Source: Nocardioides sp. (GTDB taxonomy: Bacteria > Actinomycetota > Actinomycetes > Propionibacteriales > Nocardioidaceae). Taken from it: DNA of 55,007 nt. The notes under the pieces are model-generated. The model saw only the letters and a list, made by a program, of their open reading frames with translations. It did no database searches and was not told the origin of the DNA. The translations under genes were made by a program, and so were the position numbers. Shown piece after piece: positions 32,817 to 41,759 of the stretch. Location: assembly GCA_002729525.1 (NCBI GenBank), contig PBYI01000058.1, positions 1-55,007 of the forward strand, read 5' to 3'. Each line of letters starts with the position of its first letter. Position 1 is the stretch's first letter.

Positions 32817-34283
32817 TCAGTCCCAGGTGTGCACGGGCTCGTTGGTGTGCATCCGCTCGCGGTACTCCCCCACCATCGCGCGCAGCGCGTCCATCCGGTC
32901 GTCCTCGGACCGGCGCTCGACCGCACGGACCATCCACTCCGAGCCGTTGACGCCGGTGAGGCAGCGCTGCTCGATGATGCCGAGCAGCCGGTCGATGGTG
33001 CCGCCGTCGACGCCCCAGGCCTCGAGGCCGTGCTGTGCGGCCGGGATCAGCCGGCGCAGCACCAGCTCGGTGACCGGCACCTGGCCGACGCCGGGCCAGA
33101 AGACCGAGGCGTCGATGCCGTGCCGGGCTGCGGTGTGGAAGTTCTCCTCGGCCGCGCTGAACGACATCTGCGACCACACCGGCCGGCCGCTCTCGGCGAG
33201 CGTGCGCACGAGTCCGTAGTAGAACGCCGCGTTGGCCATCGTGTCGGCGACCGTCGGCCCGGCGGCGAGCACGCGGTTCTCCACGCGCAGGTGGGGCGTG
33301 CCCTGGCTGATGTCGTAGATCGGGCGGTTCCAGCGCCACACCGTGCCGTTGTGCAGCTTGAGCTCCGACAGCGACGGGGTGCCCCCACCCTCGAGCACGC
33401 GCAGCGGGTCCTCGTCGTCGGTGATCGGCAGCAGCGGCGAGAAGTAGCGGACGTTCTCCTCGAAGAGGTCGAACACCGACGTGATCCACCGCTCGCCGAA
33501 CCACACCCGCGGGCGCACGCCCTGGGTCTTGAGCTCCTCGCTGCGGGTGTCGGTCGCCTGCTCGAACAGCGGCACCCGGGTCTCGCGCCACAGCTCGCGA
33601 CCCAGGAGGTACGGCGAGTTGGCGCCGATCGCGAGCTGCACGGCCGAGACGACCTGGGAGGCGTTCCAGTAGGCGGCGAACCAGTCGGGCGAGGTCTGCA
33701 CGTGCAGCTGGGTGCTGGTGCACGCGGCCTCGGGGAGGATCGAGTCGGACGTCGTGCTGACCCGCTCGCGGTGCCCGTCGATCTCGATCAGCAGGTCCTC
33801 GCCGCGCTGGGTGAGGATCTGCTCGCTGAGCAGGCGGTAGCGCGGGTTGGCGCTGATCGAGTGGACCCCGACGTGCCCCTCGGCGAGCGTCGGGAGGATG
33901 CCGACCATGACCAGGTGCGCGCCGACCTCGGACGCCTTGCCCTCGGCCTGGTTGAGGCTGCGTCGCAGCGTCGACTCGTACGCCTCCAGGCCGCCGTCGT
34001 GCAGGCGCTGCGGGGGCACGTTGATCTCGATGTTGAACTGGCCGAGCTCGGTCACGAACTCCGGGTCGGCGATCGCGTCGAGCACCTCCGCGTTGCGCAT
34101 CGCGGGGTCGTTGGCGTCGTCGACGAGGTTGAGCTCGATCTCCAGACCGGTCATCGGGTCGTCGGTGTCGAACACCTGCTCGCGCAGCATCCGGGCGAAC
34201 ACGTCGAGGCACCGACGCACCTTCTCGCGGTGCCGGGTGCGGTCGGCCCGAGTGAACTCCTGCTGGTCGACGTCCTCGCCCAT
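32817..34283 (-). CDS. Glutamate-cysteine ligase-like protein (GCS2-type)
   Basis: 488 residues starting MGEDVDQQEFTRADRTRHRE. The core has TGLEIELNLVDDAN and ELGQFNIEINVPPQRLHDGG, the Glu/Asp metal-binding strands of carboxylate-amine ligases, plus CTSTQLHVQTSPDWFAAYWN and TPHLRVENRVLAAGP. Such enzymes join glutamate and cysteine or similar substrates with ATP. Actinobacteria mainly use mycothiol, so the product may serve ergothioneine (EgtA-like) or another gamma-glutamyl compound. No egt genes are adjacent, so the substrate is open. Confidence 0.82.
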   Translation of the reverse strand: MGEDVDQQEFTRADRTRHREKVRRCLDVFARMLREQVFDTDDPMTGLEIELNLVDDANDPAMRNAEVLDAIADPEFVTELGQFNIEINVPPQRLHDGGLEAYESTLRRSLNQAEGKASEVGAHLVMVGILPTLAEGHVGVHSISANPRYRLLSEQILTQRGEDLLIEIDGHRERVSTTSDSILPEAACTSTQLHVQTSPDWFAAYWNASQVVSAVQLAIGANSPYLLGRELWRETRVPLFEQATDTRSEELKTQGVRPRVWFGERWITSVFDLFEENVRYFSPLLPITDDEDPLRVLEGGGTPSLSELKLHNGTVWRWNRPIYDISQGTPHLRVENRVLAAGPTVADTMANAAFYYGLVRTLAESGRPVWSQMSFSAAEENFHTAARHGIDASVFWPGVGQVPVTELVLRRLIPAAQHGLEAWGVDGGTIDRLLGIIEQRCLTGVNGSEWMVRAVERRSEDDRMDALRAMVGEYRERMHTNEPVHTWD

Positions 34284-34345
34284 GGCTCGACCCTAGGGCG
34301 GACGCGCCCGCGGTGTCCTCACCTGCCGGTCCCCCACCCCGCAGG

Positions 34346-35392
34346 TCATCCGGCCCGTCCGGCCGGACCGGGGCGCGCGTCGCCGTCGGACGACGCCAGC
34401 ACGACCGCGCGCCAGTCGAGTCCGTCGGCCCAGTCGGACCAGTCACCCGGTGGGACCGCGCGGGTGAGCAGCTCGTCGACCAGGTCGGCCAGGGAGTACG
34501 ACGGCGCCACCGCGCGGCACCGGTCGACCGCGCACCACGCCAGCGCCCCGTCGCCGGCGCGCCACGCCGTCCAGCCGAGCAGCGCGGCCGGGGCGGCGCG
34601 CAGGCCGGGTGGTGAGCGGCGTACGAGGTCGGAGAGCAGGTCGATGGCCGGCCTCAGACGTGGCGCGCTGATCGCGGCCCACGCGGCGTCGCGGACGCCG
34701 AGGTCGTGCCAGCCCCGCAGCAGCCTCGCCGCGTCGGCGTCGGACAGCCGCTCGCGACCGTCGAGCGCGGACACGACCCGTCGGTGGCCCCACCCGCCCT
34801 CCGCCAGCCGCCCCTCGGGGGGCGCGAGCCGGTCGAGGGCGCGGGAGACGCGCTCGGCCGCCCGCTCGTCGGGGTCGAGGGAGGCCACCAGCTCCTCCCG
34901 CGAACCGCGGGCGACCCGACCGGTCACCGCGGCGGCGGCGACGAACGGGTGCGGCGACGTCGGCAACAGCTTCTCCGACGGATCCGTCGAGAGCAGGCTC
35001 CACCAGTGGCCACGCCGCACGCGCAGCGCCTCCACCAGCGGCACGTCGGCCGCCACGAACGCCTCCTCGAGGGCCGCCCACGCCGGGCCGGTGCGACGGT
35101 CGTCGTCGCCCACGAGCAGCAGGGCGGCGTGCGGCGCGTCGTGCGCGAGCACCGGGCCGAGCAGGAGCTCCGCGAGCGCCGCGGCCGCGTCGGGGTCGTC
35201 GGGCGGGGGCAGGTCGACCCGCGCGTGGAACGGCCGGGCCGCCCCGAAGGTCAGCAGCACCGCGGAGTCGGTGGGCGGGAAGCCGAGCACCACCTCGGCG
35301 ACCGCCACGAGGTCGGCGGGCTCGCGCACGGTCAGGGTCAACGGGTCGGGCGGGTGGGGCGGCGGGACGTCGGGCAGCGGGGTGAGGGCCAT
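34346..35392 (-). CDS. DUF4192 family protein
   Basis: 348 residues starting MALTPLPDVPPPHPPDPLTL, with GGGGGAG 10 bases before the ATG. The N-terminal pattern TVREPADLVAVAEVVLGFPP followed by TDSAVLLTF is characteristic of DUF4192 (actinobacterial, function unknown). The remainder is Ala/Arg/Leu-rich with helices; LLGWTAWRAGDGALAWCAVD is a conserved-looking block. It is divergent from DNA polymerase IV, where the family is commonly found as a neighbour. Confidence 0.85.
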   Translation of the reverse strand: MALTPLPDVPPPHPPDPLTLTVREPADLVAVAEVVLGFPPTDSAVLLTFGAARPFHARVDLPPPDDPDAAAALAELLLGPVLAHDAPHAALLLVGDDDRRTGPAWAALEEAFVAADVPLVEALRVRRGHWWSLLSTDPSEKLLPTSPHPFVAAAAVTGRVARGSREELVASLDPDERAAERVSRALDRLAPPEGRLAEGGWGHRRVVSALDGRERLSDADAARLLRGWHDLGVRDAAWAAISAPRLRPAIDLLSDLVRRSPPGLRAAPAALLGWTAWRAGDGALAWCAVDRCRAVAPSYSLADLVDELLTRAVPPGDWSDWADGLDWRAVVLASSDGDARPGPAGRAG

Positions 35393-35558
35393 GGCAAGCA
35401 CGCTCCCCCGCCAGACCGGGAGCCGGCCTGGCCGAGGCGGCCCGCTGTGGACGACGCCCGTCGTACGCCGCCCTGTGGACGGCCGGCGGACACCCCGCCC
35501 GGCGCGCCGCGCGGCGTCCGGTGCGGTGTGACGGGTGCACCGGGGATACGGTCACCGC

Positions 35559-36953
35559 GTGCGCACGCAGGCGTCGGTGCTCCACCTCGACCTCGACGCC
35601 TTCTTCGCGGCGGTCGAGCAGCGCGACAAGCCCAGCCTGCGCGGCAAGCCCGTCGTGGTCGGCGGCACCGGCGGCCGCGGGGTCGTCGCGACGGCGTCCT
35701 ACGAGGCCCGGCAGTACGGCGTGCGCTCGGCCATGTCGACCCGCGAGGCGCGGGCCCGCTGCCCGCACGCGGCGTACCTCGGGGGGCGGTTCCACGCCTA
35801 CCGCGAGACCAGCGTGGCCGTGATGGGCCTGCTGCGCTCGGTGTCGCCGCTGGTCGAGCCGCTCTCGCTGGACGAGGCGTTCATCGACCTCGAGGCGGCG
35901 AACGACCCGCTGCTCCCCGACCTGAGGACCGAGACGGTGCGCGCGTTCGCCGAGCACCTGCGCACCCGGGTGCAGGAGGTGACCGGCGGGCTCACCGCGT
36001 CGGTGGGCGCGGCGACGTCGAAGTTCGTCGCCAAGGTCGCCAGCGACCTCGACAAGCCCGACGGCCTCGTCGTGGTCGAGCCCGGCGGCGAGCTCGACCT
36101 GCTCCGCCCCATGAAGGTGTCGGTCATCCCCGGCGTCGGCCCCGCCACCAACGAGCGCCTGCGCCGCGCCGGCCTGCACACCGTCGCCGACCTCGAGCGG
36201 GTGAGCGAGGAGGAGCTGGTGCGACTGCTCGGCAAGGCGCACGGCGCGGGGCTGCACGCCCTCGCCCACGCCCGCGACGACCGGCCCGTCGTCGCCGAGC
36301 GGGAGGCCAAGTCGGTGAGCGTCGAGGGCACCTACGAGACCGACCTGACGGACCGTCGTCTGATGGAGGGGCTGCTGACCCGCCAGGCCGGCGAGGTCGC
36401 CGAGCGGCTGCGCAAGCACGGGCTGTCGGGACGCACGGTGACCATCAAGGTGCGCCTGCACGACTTCACCACCATCAGCCGCTCCAGCACCCTCGGCGAG
36501 CCCACCGACAGCACCGGCACGGTCGCCCGCACCGCCCGCGGGCTGCTCGCGGACGTCGACACCTCCGGCGGCGTACGGCTCCTCGGGGTCGGTGTCTCCG
36601 GCCTGGCCGACTGGGTGCAGGACGACCTGTTCGGCGCGACCGCCGGGAGCACCGACGACGACCCGGACGCCGCCGACCTGCCCACCGAGCTGCCCGACAC
36701 CGGGCGCCGTCGTTCGACCTGGGGCGCCGGCCAGGACGTCGAGCACGACGAGCACGGCCGCGGCTGGGTGTGGGGCGCCGGGCGCGGGGTCGTGACGGTG
36801 CGGTTCGAGACCGCCACGACCGGCCCCGGACCGGTGCGCTCCTTCCCCGCCGACGACCCTGCGCTCCACCTCTGGCGCCCCGACGAGCCCGACGAGCCCG
36901 ACCGGACCGACGACACCGACCAGGCGCGAGCCGCCCGAGACGAAAACCCGTAG
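35559..36953 (+). CDS. dinB: DNA polymerase IV (Y-family)
   Basis: 464 residues from GTG 35559 (GTG 35535 also possible). Catalytic carboxylates in LHLDLDAFFAAVEQ and LSLDEAFIDL; the TASVGAATSKFVAKVASDLD motif and helix-hairpin-helix VIPGVGPATNERLRRAGLHT follow; the little-finger domain is near residues 240-360. The C-terminal about 110 residues are an acidic extension (ATAGSTDDDPDAADLPTELP) ending in a short conserved-looking GRGWVWGAGRGVVTVRFET segment, longer than minimal DinB and without an evident beta-clamp motif. Translesion synthesis, error-prone. Confidence 0.94.
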   Translation: MRTQASVLHLDLDAFFAAVEQRDKPSLRGKPVVVGGTGGRGVVATASYEARQYGVRSAMSTREARARCPHAAYLGGRFHAYRETSVAVMGLLRSVSPLVEPLSLDEAFIDLEAANDPLLPDLRTETVRAFAEHLRTRVQEVTGGLTASVGAATSKFVAKVASDLDKPDGLVVVEPGGELDLLRPMKVSVIPGVGPATNERLRRAGLHTVADLERVSEEELVRLLGKAHGAGLHALAHARDDRPVVAEREAKSVSVEGTYETDLTDRRLMEGLLTRQAGEVAERLRKHGLSGRTVTIKVRLHDFTTISRSSTLGEPTDSTGTVARTARGLLADVDTSGGVRLLGVGVSGLADWVQDDLFGATAGSTDDDPDAADLPTELPDTGRRRSTWGAGQDVEHDEHGRGWVWGAGRGVVTVRFETATTGPGPVRSFPADDPALHLWRPDEPDEPDRTDDTDQARAARDENP

Positions 36954-36983
36954 CCCCACCCACACCGGGAGCCGTAGCGTCCC

Positions 36984-37988
36984 GTGCTCGTGGACATCAG
37001 CACGATCGACCCCAGCGACGAGGTCACCCTGCGCGCCGCCTACGACGTCGAGAAGAAGGCCAAGCAGGTGGGCCGCGAGGACGCGCCGTACTGGTCGTTC
37101 CCCGACATGCGCTCCATGTACACCCACCCCGACCCCGGCGAGGAGATGCACGCCTTCGTCGGCCGCGTCGACGGCCGCGTGGTCGCGTACGGCGTGGTGT
37201 GGCTGCCGCTGCACGACAACCTGGAGAAGGCCTGGGGCGACGTCTCGGTCGACCCCGACCACCAGGGCCGCGGCCTCGGCCGCACGATGCTCGAGCGGGT
37301 GCTGGACGTCGTCCGCGACGCCGGCCGCACGTTGTTCCTGACCGACGCCAAGCTGCCGTTCGAGCAGCTGCGCACGCACCGCTACCGCACCTTCCTCGAG
37401 GCGGCCGGCGCCGAGCTGACCAGCGTCGAGATCGTGCGCCACCTCGCCCTGCCGGTGCCGACCGAGCAGCTGCACGCCTGGGCGGAGCGGGCGCGGGAGA
37501 AGCACGCCGACTACCGCATCGAGACCTTCACCGACGTGCCCGACGAGCTGCTGCCGTCGCTGCTCGCGCTGCACGGCCAGCTGGTGGTGGACGCCCCGAC
37601 CGGCGACGTGGAGTTCGAGGAGGAGAAACTCACCCCCGAGCGCTACCGCGAGCACCAGAAGGCGCACGCCGAGGCCGGCCGCACCGTCTACGAGACCCTC
37701 GCGATCGCGCCCGACGGCACGGTCGCGGCGCAGACGACCCTGGGCGTGCCGGGCCACGGGCGCACCGACGTCGGCCAGTGGGGCACCTTCGTGCACCGCG
37801 AGCACCGCGGCCGCCGGCTCGGCATGGGCGTCAAGGCCGCCAACCTGCTCGCCGTGCAGGAGGCGCACCCGGACATGAAGCGGGTGACGACGCAGAACGA
37901 CGAGCACAACGACTGGATGGTCGCCATCAACGTCGACATGGGCTTCGAGCCGATCGAGGCGGCCGCCTGCTTCGCGCTCAAGGTCTGA
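36984..37988 (+). CDS. GNAT acetyltransferase, tandem domain
   Basis: 334 residues from GTG 36984. The first GNAT domain has VSVDPDHQGRGLGRTMLERV (acetyl-CoA loop Q-x2-G-x-G). The second has FVHREHRGRRLGMGVKAANL and a C-terminal NDEHNDWMVAINVDMGFEPI. This is the two-domain arrangement of mycothiol-synthase-like and Eis-like actinobacterial acetyltransferases. The acceptor is unknown. It follows dinB by 30 bases. Confidence 0.85.
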   Translation: MLVDISTIDPSDEVTLRAAYDVEKKAKQVGREDAPYWSFPDMRSMYTHPDPGEEMHAFVGRVDGRVVAYGVVWLPLHDNLEKAWGDVSVDPDHQGRGLGRTMLERVLDVVRDAGRTLFLTDAKLPFEQLRTHRYRTFLEAAGAELTSVEIVRHLALPVPTEQLHAWAERAREKHADYRIETFTDVPDELLPSLLALHGQLVVDAPTGDVEFEEEKLTPERYREHQKAHAEAGRTVYETLAIAPDGTVAAQTTLGVPGHGRTDVGQWGTFVHREHRGRRLGMGVKAANLLAVQEAHPDMKRVTTQNDEHNDWMVAINVDMGFEPIEAAACFALKV

Positions 37989-38034
37989 GGCGCAGGTCCG
38001 TGCGCGGGCAGCGGGACCGTGGTCTGATTCGCAC

Positions 38035-38406
38035 ATGACTGCTCCCCGCCGCCGCGGCCTGCGCGTGGCGCTCCTGCTCACCACGCTGGTGCTCCTGGCC
38101 GGCGGCGTCGCGGTCGGCGCGGTGCAGGCCACCCGCTACTACGGCGGCGGCTTCTACGACGAGTGGTACTGCGTGCAGGGCGAGGCGCCCGCGACCTCGG
38201 CGAGGGGCGGGAGCACGTGCTACCCGGAGGGCGAGGCGCTCCCGAAGGGCTGGACGTTCGACCCGCTCGGCAACCGGCCGTTCGACTGCGGGTGGCGGCA
38301 CGGCTGGCAGCCGGTGGAGCGCTTGGACGCGGACGCCGGCGAAGGCTCCGACTGCGCCCGCACCGACGAGCCGCTTCCGCCCGGATACGTCGCCATCGAG
38401 GACTGA
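38035..38406 (+). CDS. Membrane-anchored small secreted protein, hypothetical
   Basis: 123 residues. Basic N-terminus (MTAPRRRGLRVALLLTTLVL) and one transmembrane or signal segment (to about residue 31), then an extracellular domain with four Cys (EWYCVQGEAP, STCYPEG, FDCGWRHGW, SDCART), likely two disulfides. No family was recognised. It ends 6 bases before the convergent pxpC stop. Confidence 0.75.
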   Translation: MTAPRRRGLRVALLLTTLVLLAGGVAVGAVQATRYYGGGFYDEWYCVQGEAPATSARGGSTCYPEGEALPKGWTFDPLGNRPFDCGWRHGWQPVERLDADAGEGSDCARTDEPLPPGYVAIED

Positions 38407-38412
38407 CCCCAC

Positions 38413-39315
38413 TCAGCGACCGGCGACGAACCGCACCGGGTCCCCCGGCCGCAGCTGCGCGCACCCGCCGAGGTCGGCGGCGCGCACCACCGCCGCCACC
38501 GGGTAGCCCCCGGTCGTCGGGTGGTCGGCCAGGAACACCAGCGGACGGCCGTCCGGCGGCACCTGCACCGCCCCGAGCACGAGGCCCTCGCTGGCCAGCT
38601 CGGAGGTCTCGGCGTGCTCCAGCGCCGGCCCGTCGAGCCGGACGCCGACCCGGTCGCCCGCCGCCGCCGTCCACACGGTCGTCGTGAGCCGCGCCCACGC
38701 CTCCAGGGCGAGTCGGTCGAGCCGCGGTCCGGGGTCGACGCGCAGCTCCACCGGGGCGCCGTGCCCCGCACCGCCCGCCCGCGCCGCACCGCCCACGACG
38801 TACGGCGGCTCCTCGACGCCAGGGGCGGCCGGCTCCCCCAGCGGCAGCAGGTCGCCCGTGCGCAGCCGGGCCGGGCCGAGCCCCGAGAGCGTGTCGGTCG
38901 AGCGCGACCCGAGCACCGGCGGCACGGTCACCCCGCCCCCGATCGCGAGCCAGCTGCGCACCCCGGCACGTGGTGGACCGAGGCTCAGCACCGCACCGGC
39001 CGGCACCCGCACCGCCCGCCCGTACGCCGCCGCCCGGCCGTCGACGCGCACGTCGCGGGCGGTGCCGGTCAGCGCCACCCACCGGTCGTCGGTGGCGCGC
39101 AGCGCCAGCCCGCCGAGCGCCACCTCGAGGAGTGCGGCGTCGTCCGGGTCGCCGACCAGCCGCAGCGCGGCGCGGGCGGCGGCCGGGTCGAGCCAGCCCG
39201 AGCGCGGCACCCCGAGGTGGGCGTGCCCGGGGCGCCCGGCGTCCTGCACGAGCACGACGCCGTCGGCCTCCTGCACCTCCCACGTGCCGTCGACGGGGCC
39301 GCCGGAGCCGGTCAT
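38413..39315 (-). CDS. pxpC: 5-oxoprolinase subunit PxpC (KipA/biotin-dependent carboxyltransferase family)
   Basis: 300 residues starting MTGSGGPVDGTWEVQEADGV. Typical motifs: VVLVQDAGRPGHAHLGVPRS, GSRSTDTLSGLGPARLRTGD and ADHPTTGGYPVAAVVRAADL. The ATG overlaps the pxpB stop (ATGA). With PxpA and PxpB it forms the ATP-dependent enzyme that opens 5-oxoproline to glutamate, a damage-repair step for spontaneously cyclised glutamine or glutamate. A role in carboxylation is excluded by context. Confidence 0.92.
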   Translation of the reverse strand: MTGSGGPVDGTWEVQEADGVVLVQDAGRPGHAHLGVPRSGWLDPAAARAALRLVGDPDDAALLEVALGGLALRATDDRWVALTGTARDVRVDGRAAAYGRAVRVPAGAVLSLGPPRAGVRSWLAIGGGVTVPPVLGSRSTDTLSGLGPARLRTGDLLPLGEPAAPGVEEPPYVVGGAARAGGAGHGAPVELRVDPGPRLDRLALEAWARLTTTVWTAAAGDRVGVRLDGPALEHAETSELASEGLVLGAVQVPPDGRPLVFLADHPTTGGYPVAAVVRAADLGGCAQLRPGDPVRFVAGR

Positions 39316-39938
39316 GCCGGCTCGAACCGCACCCGGGTGCCCGGTGCGAGCAGCGCCGGCGGGTCGGCGGTCGGGTCGAAGAGCGTGAGGTCGGTGCGAC
39401 CGATCAGCTGCCAGCCGCCCGGGGAGGCAGTCGGGTAGACCCCGCACCACGGCCCCGCGAGCGCGACGGAGCCCGCGGGCACCCGCTCGCGCGGCGTGGC
39501 CAGCCGCGGCACCGCGAGGTGCTCGGGCAGGCCGGTGAGGTAGGCGAACCCGGGGGCGAACCCGCAGAACGCGGAGGTGAAGGGCGTCCCGGCGTGCCGG
39601 CCGACCACGCCGTCGAGGTCGGTGTCCCACAGCTCGGCGACGGTCTCCAGGTCGGGGCCGTCGTAGACGACCGGCACGGTCACGACCGGGACGTCGGAGG
39701 AAACCATGTCGGCGTCACGCGGCGGGGTCCAGGCCGCCACCGCGTCCTCCAGCGAGCGACGCGCGCCCGGTCCGTCGAGCCCGTCCACCAGCACGGTCCG
39801 GGCCGCCGGCACCAGGTCCGTCGCGCGCGGGCCGTGCGCCTGCAGGTGCTGGACCAGCGCCAGCGCCTCGCGGGGCCCGCCGACCTCGACCAGGACGGCG
39901 TACGGGCCCACGGGGCGCAGGGTCGCGTCGGTGGGCAC
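39312..39938 (-). CDS. pxpB: 5-oxoprolinase subunit PxpB (KipI family)
   Basis: 208 residues from GTG 39938. KipI-type sequence: VPVVYDGPDLETVAELWDTD, FTSAFCGFAPGFAYLTGLPE, VPRLATPRERVPAGSVALAG and YPTASPGGWQLIGRT. It partners PxpC, with which it overlaps by 4 bases. It is separated from the upstream pxpA by 99 bases containing a perfect hairpin. Confidence 0.93.
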   Translation of the reverse strand: MPTDATLRPVGPYAVLVEVGGPREALALVQHLQAHGPRATDLVPAARTVLVDGLDGPGARRSLEDAVAAWTPPRDADMVSSDVPVVTVPVVYDGPDLETVAELWDTDLDGVVGRHAGTPFTSAFCGFAPGFAYLTGLPEHLAVPRLATPRERVPAGSVALAGPWCGVYPTASPGGWQLIGRTDLTLFDPTADPPALLAPGTRVRFEPA

Positions 39939-40007
39939 GGGGCCAGTCTGGTCCACGACACGCCCGGGTCGCTCCACACCCCGCCGCGCGTCGTCCACAG
40001 CGAAACG

Positions 40008-40036
40008 CAGTTCTCCACAGCCCCTGTGGAGAACTG
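40008..40036. terminator. Perfect 13-bp hairpin between pxpA and pxpB
   Basis: CAGTTCTCCACAG (40008-40020), loop CCC, CTGTGGAGAACTG (40024-40036), 1 base beyond the pxpA stop codon. Energy should be high. With no clear T-tract on the minus strand it may attenuate rather than fully stop transcription into pxpB. Confidence 0.7.
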
Positions 40037-40037
40037 G

Positions 40038-40733
40038 TCAGAGCCCGGCCAGCACCAGTCCGGCCGCCTCCAGCGCGTCCCGGCAGGCCCGCGCGTGCGC
40101 CACCGCGCCCGGGGAGTCGCCGTGCACGCACAGCGACCGCACGCGCGGGGCGAGCGCGACCGCGGCCGCGGCGATCTCGTCGGCGTCCTCCAGCAGCGCG
40201 CCCGGCTCGCCGCGGGGCAGCAGCCGGCCGTCGGCGCCGTACCCGCGGTCGGGGAAGCCCTCCAGCAGCACGGTCCGCCCGCGGGCCGCGGCCAGGTCGA
40301 GGGACGCACCGGGCATCCCGAGCACCGGCAGGTCGTCGGAGCCGTCGAGCAACGCGGTTGCCTGCTCCTCGTCGTCGAGCACCCGGTGGTAGAGCGCGCC
40401 GTGCGGCTTCACGTAGCGCACCCCGACGCCCTCGGACGCCGCGATCGCGCGCAGCGTGCCGACCTGGTCGGCGACCTGCTCGCGCAGCACGTCGTAGGCC
40501 ACGTCGCGCGCGACCCGGCCGAAGTGCTCGCGGTCGTCGTAGGAGACCTGCGCCCCCACCGACACGCCGCGCTCGGCCGCGCCCGCGCAGACCGCACGCA
40601 TGATCGCGGCGCTGCCGGCGTGGTAGCCGCACGCCAGGTTGGCGCTGGTGACGACGGCCAGCAGGGCGGCGTCGTCGGTGACCTCCTCGCCGAGGTCGGC
40701 GTTGAGGTCGACCTCGCCCGCCCGCTGCGTCAC
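40038..40733 (-). CDS. pxpA: 5-oxoprolinase subunit PxpA (LamB/YcsF family)
   Basis: 231 residues from GTG 40733 overlapping the GNAT stop (GTGA). Family motifs: EVDLNADLGEE, TSANLACGYHAGSAAIMRAV, GAQVSYDDREHFGR (usual form GAHPSYPD) and YVKPHGALYH. It is slightly shorter than the typical 245-255 residues. It is the catalytic component with PxpBC. The GAQVSYDD variant is worth noting, since the His-Pro of GAHPSYPD is replaced. Confidence 0.9.
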   Translation of the reverse strand: MTQRAGEVDLNADLGEEVTDDAALLAVVTSANLACGYHAGSAAIMRAVCAGAAERGVSVGAQVSYDDREHFGRVARDVAYDVLREQVADQVGTLRAIAASEGVGVRYVKPHGALYHRVLDDEEQATALLDGSDDLPVLGMPGASLDLAAARGRTVLLEGFPDRGYGADGRLLPRGEPGALLEDADEIAAAAVALAPRVRSLCVHGDSPGAVAHARACRDALEAAGLVLAGL

Positions 40734-41695
40734 GCCGTGCCGTCCCCCTCCACCGGCACCCGCCAGTGCTCCTCGGTCGTGCTCCACCCCAACTGCTCGT
40801 AGAGCCGCCGGGCGCCCTCGTTGTGGCCGAACACGTTCAGCCCGATCGTGCCCGACCCGCGCTCGCGCGCCCAGCGGGCACCGGCCACCATCAGCGCCGC
40901 GCCGTACCCCCGCCGGCGGGGCTCGGCGTGCACCACGAGGTCGTAGACGAAGGCCATCGGGCGCTCCGTCCCGATCCACAGCGTGCCGACCTCGACCCCG
41001 TCGACGTACCCGGTGAAGAAGTGCTGGTCGGGGGTGTCGAGACCCTCCGGCAGCAGGGTCTCGTGCTGGCGCCGCGACTCCTCGGCGGCCGCGTCGGGAT
41101 CGATGCCCGACCCCATGAGCTCGGCGGCGAACGCGTCGAGCTCGTCGGCGTGCCACGCGGCGTACCCCTCCTCGGTCATCGGCCGCACCCCGACGTCCGG
41201 GACACCACCGCCGCGACTCCCGTACGACGGCTCGTCGGCCAGCCCGAGCCGCATCTGCCGCGCCGCCACCTCGTCGCCGTACGCCGGGTCGGGCACCGAG
41301 CAGGCGCCGGCGTCGTCGGGCGACGACGAGAGCAGCACGCTGTGCTTGCGCTCCTCGACCGCCTGCGCGACGAGCGCCGCACGCACGCCCGGTCCGGCCG
41401 TGGCACCCGCCGTCTCGCCGCCGCCCGGGAGGTCGACGTCGAAGACGCCGAGGTCGCCGTTGCTCGGCGCCAGCCACACCCGGCCGACCACGACGCCGTC
41501 GTGCTCGACGGCCAGGCAGCGCAGCGCGTCGCCCTGCCGGTCGAGCACCGCGCGGGCGGCCGCGAGACCCGCCTCCTCACTCCCTTGCTCGAGGGAGTAG
41601 CGACGCGCCACCAGGCGCACGAGCAGGCGGTCGGTGTCGGTGCGAGCAGGACGGAGAGGCACGAGCCGGACGCCGTGCAGTGCGTGGGGAGGCAC
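40730..41695 (-). CDS. GNAT acetyltransferase, tandem domain
   Basis: 321 residues. The second domain is clear: VYDLVVHAEPRRRGYGAALM (acetyl-CoA loop R-x2-G-x-G/A) and GLNVFGHNEGARRLYEQLGW. The N-terminal half (VRLVPLRPARTDTDRLLVRL and VGRVWLAPSNGDLGVFDVDL) is a degenerate GNAT lacking a clear loop. Overlap with pxpA suggests co-transcription; the acceptor is unknown. It is divergent from the oligopeptidase gene. Confidence 0.83.
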   Translation of the reverse strand: MPPHALHGVRLVPLRPARTDTDRLLVRLVARRYSLEQGSEEAGLAAARAVLDRQGDALRCLAVEHDGVVVGRVWLAPSNGDLGVFDVDLPGGGETAGATAGPGVRAALVAQAVEERKHSVLLSSSPDDAGACSVPDPAYGDEVAARQMRLGLADEPSYGSRGGGVPDVGVRPMTEEGYAAWHADELDAFAAELMGSGIDPDAAAEESRRQHETLLPEGLDTPDQHFFTGYVDGVEVGTLWIGTERPMAFVYDLVVHAEPRRRGYGAALMVAGARWARERGSGTIGLNVFGHNEGARRLYEQLGWSTTEEHWRVPVEGDGTA

Positions 41696-41759
41696 ACCCC
41701 CAGGGTGTCACCGGGACGCGGGTATCTCGGGGACCCCCGTGCCCGGATACCGTGCCGCC

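Noticed and set aside
34443..38132. 1229-codon minus-strand and matching long plus-strand frames over DUF4192, dinB and GNAT
   Set aside because: They cross several well-supported genes in other frames and show no family sequence.
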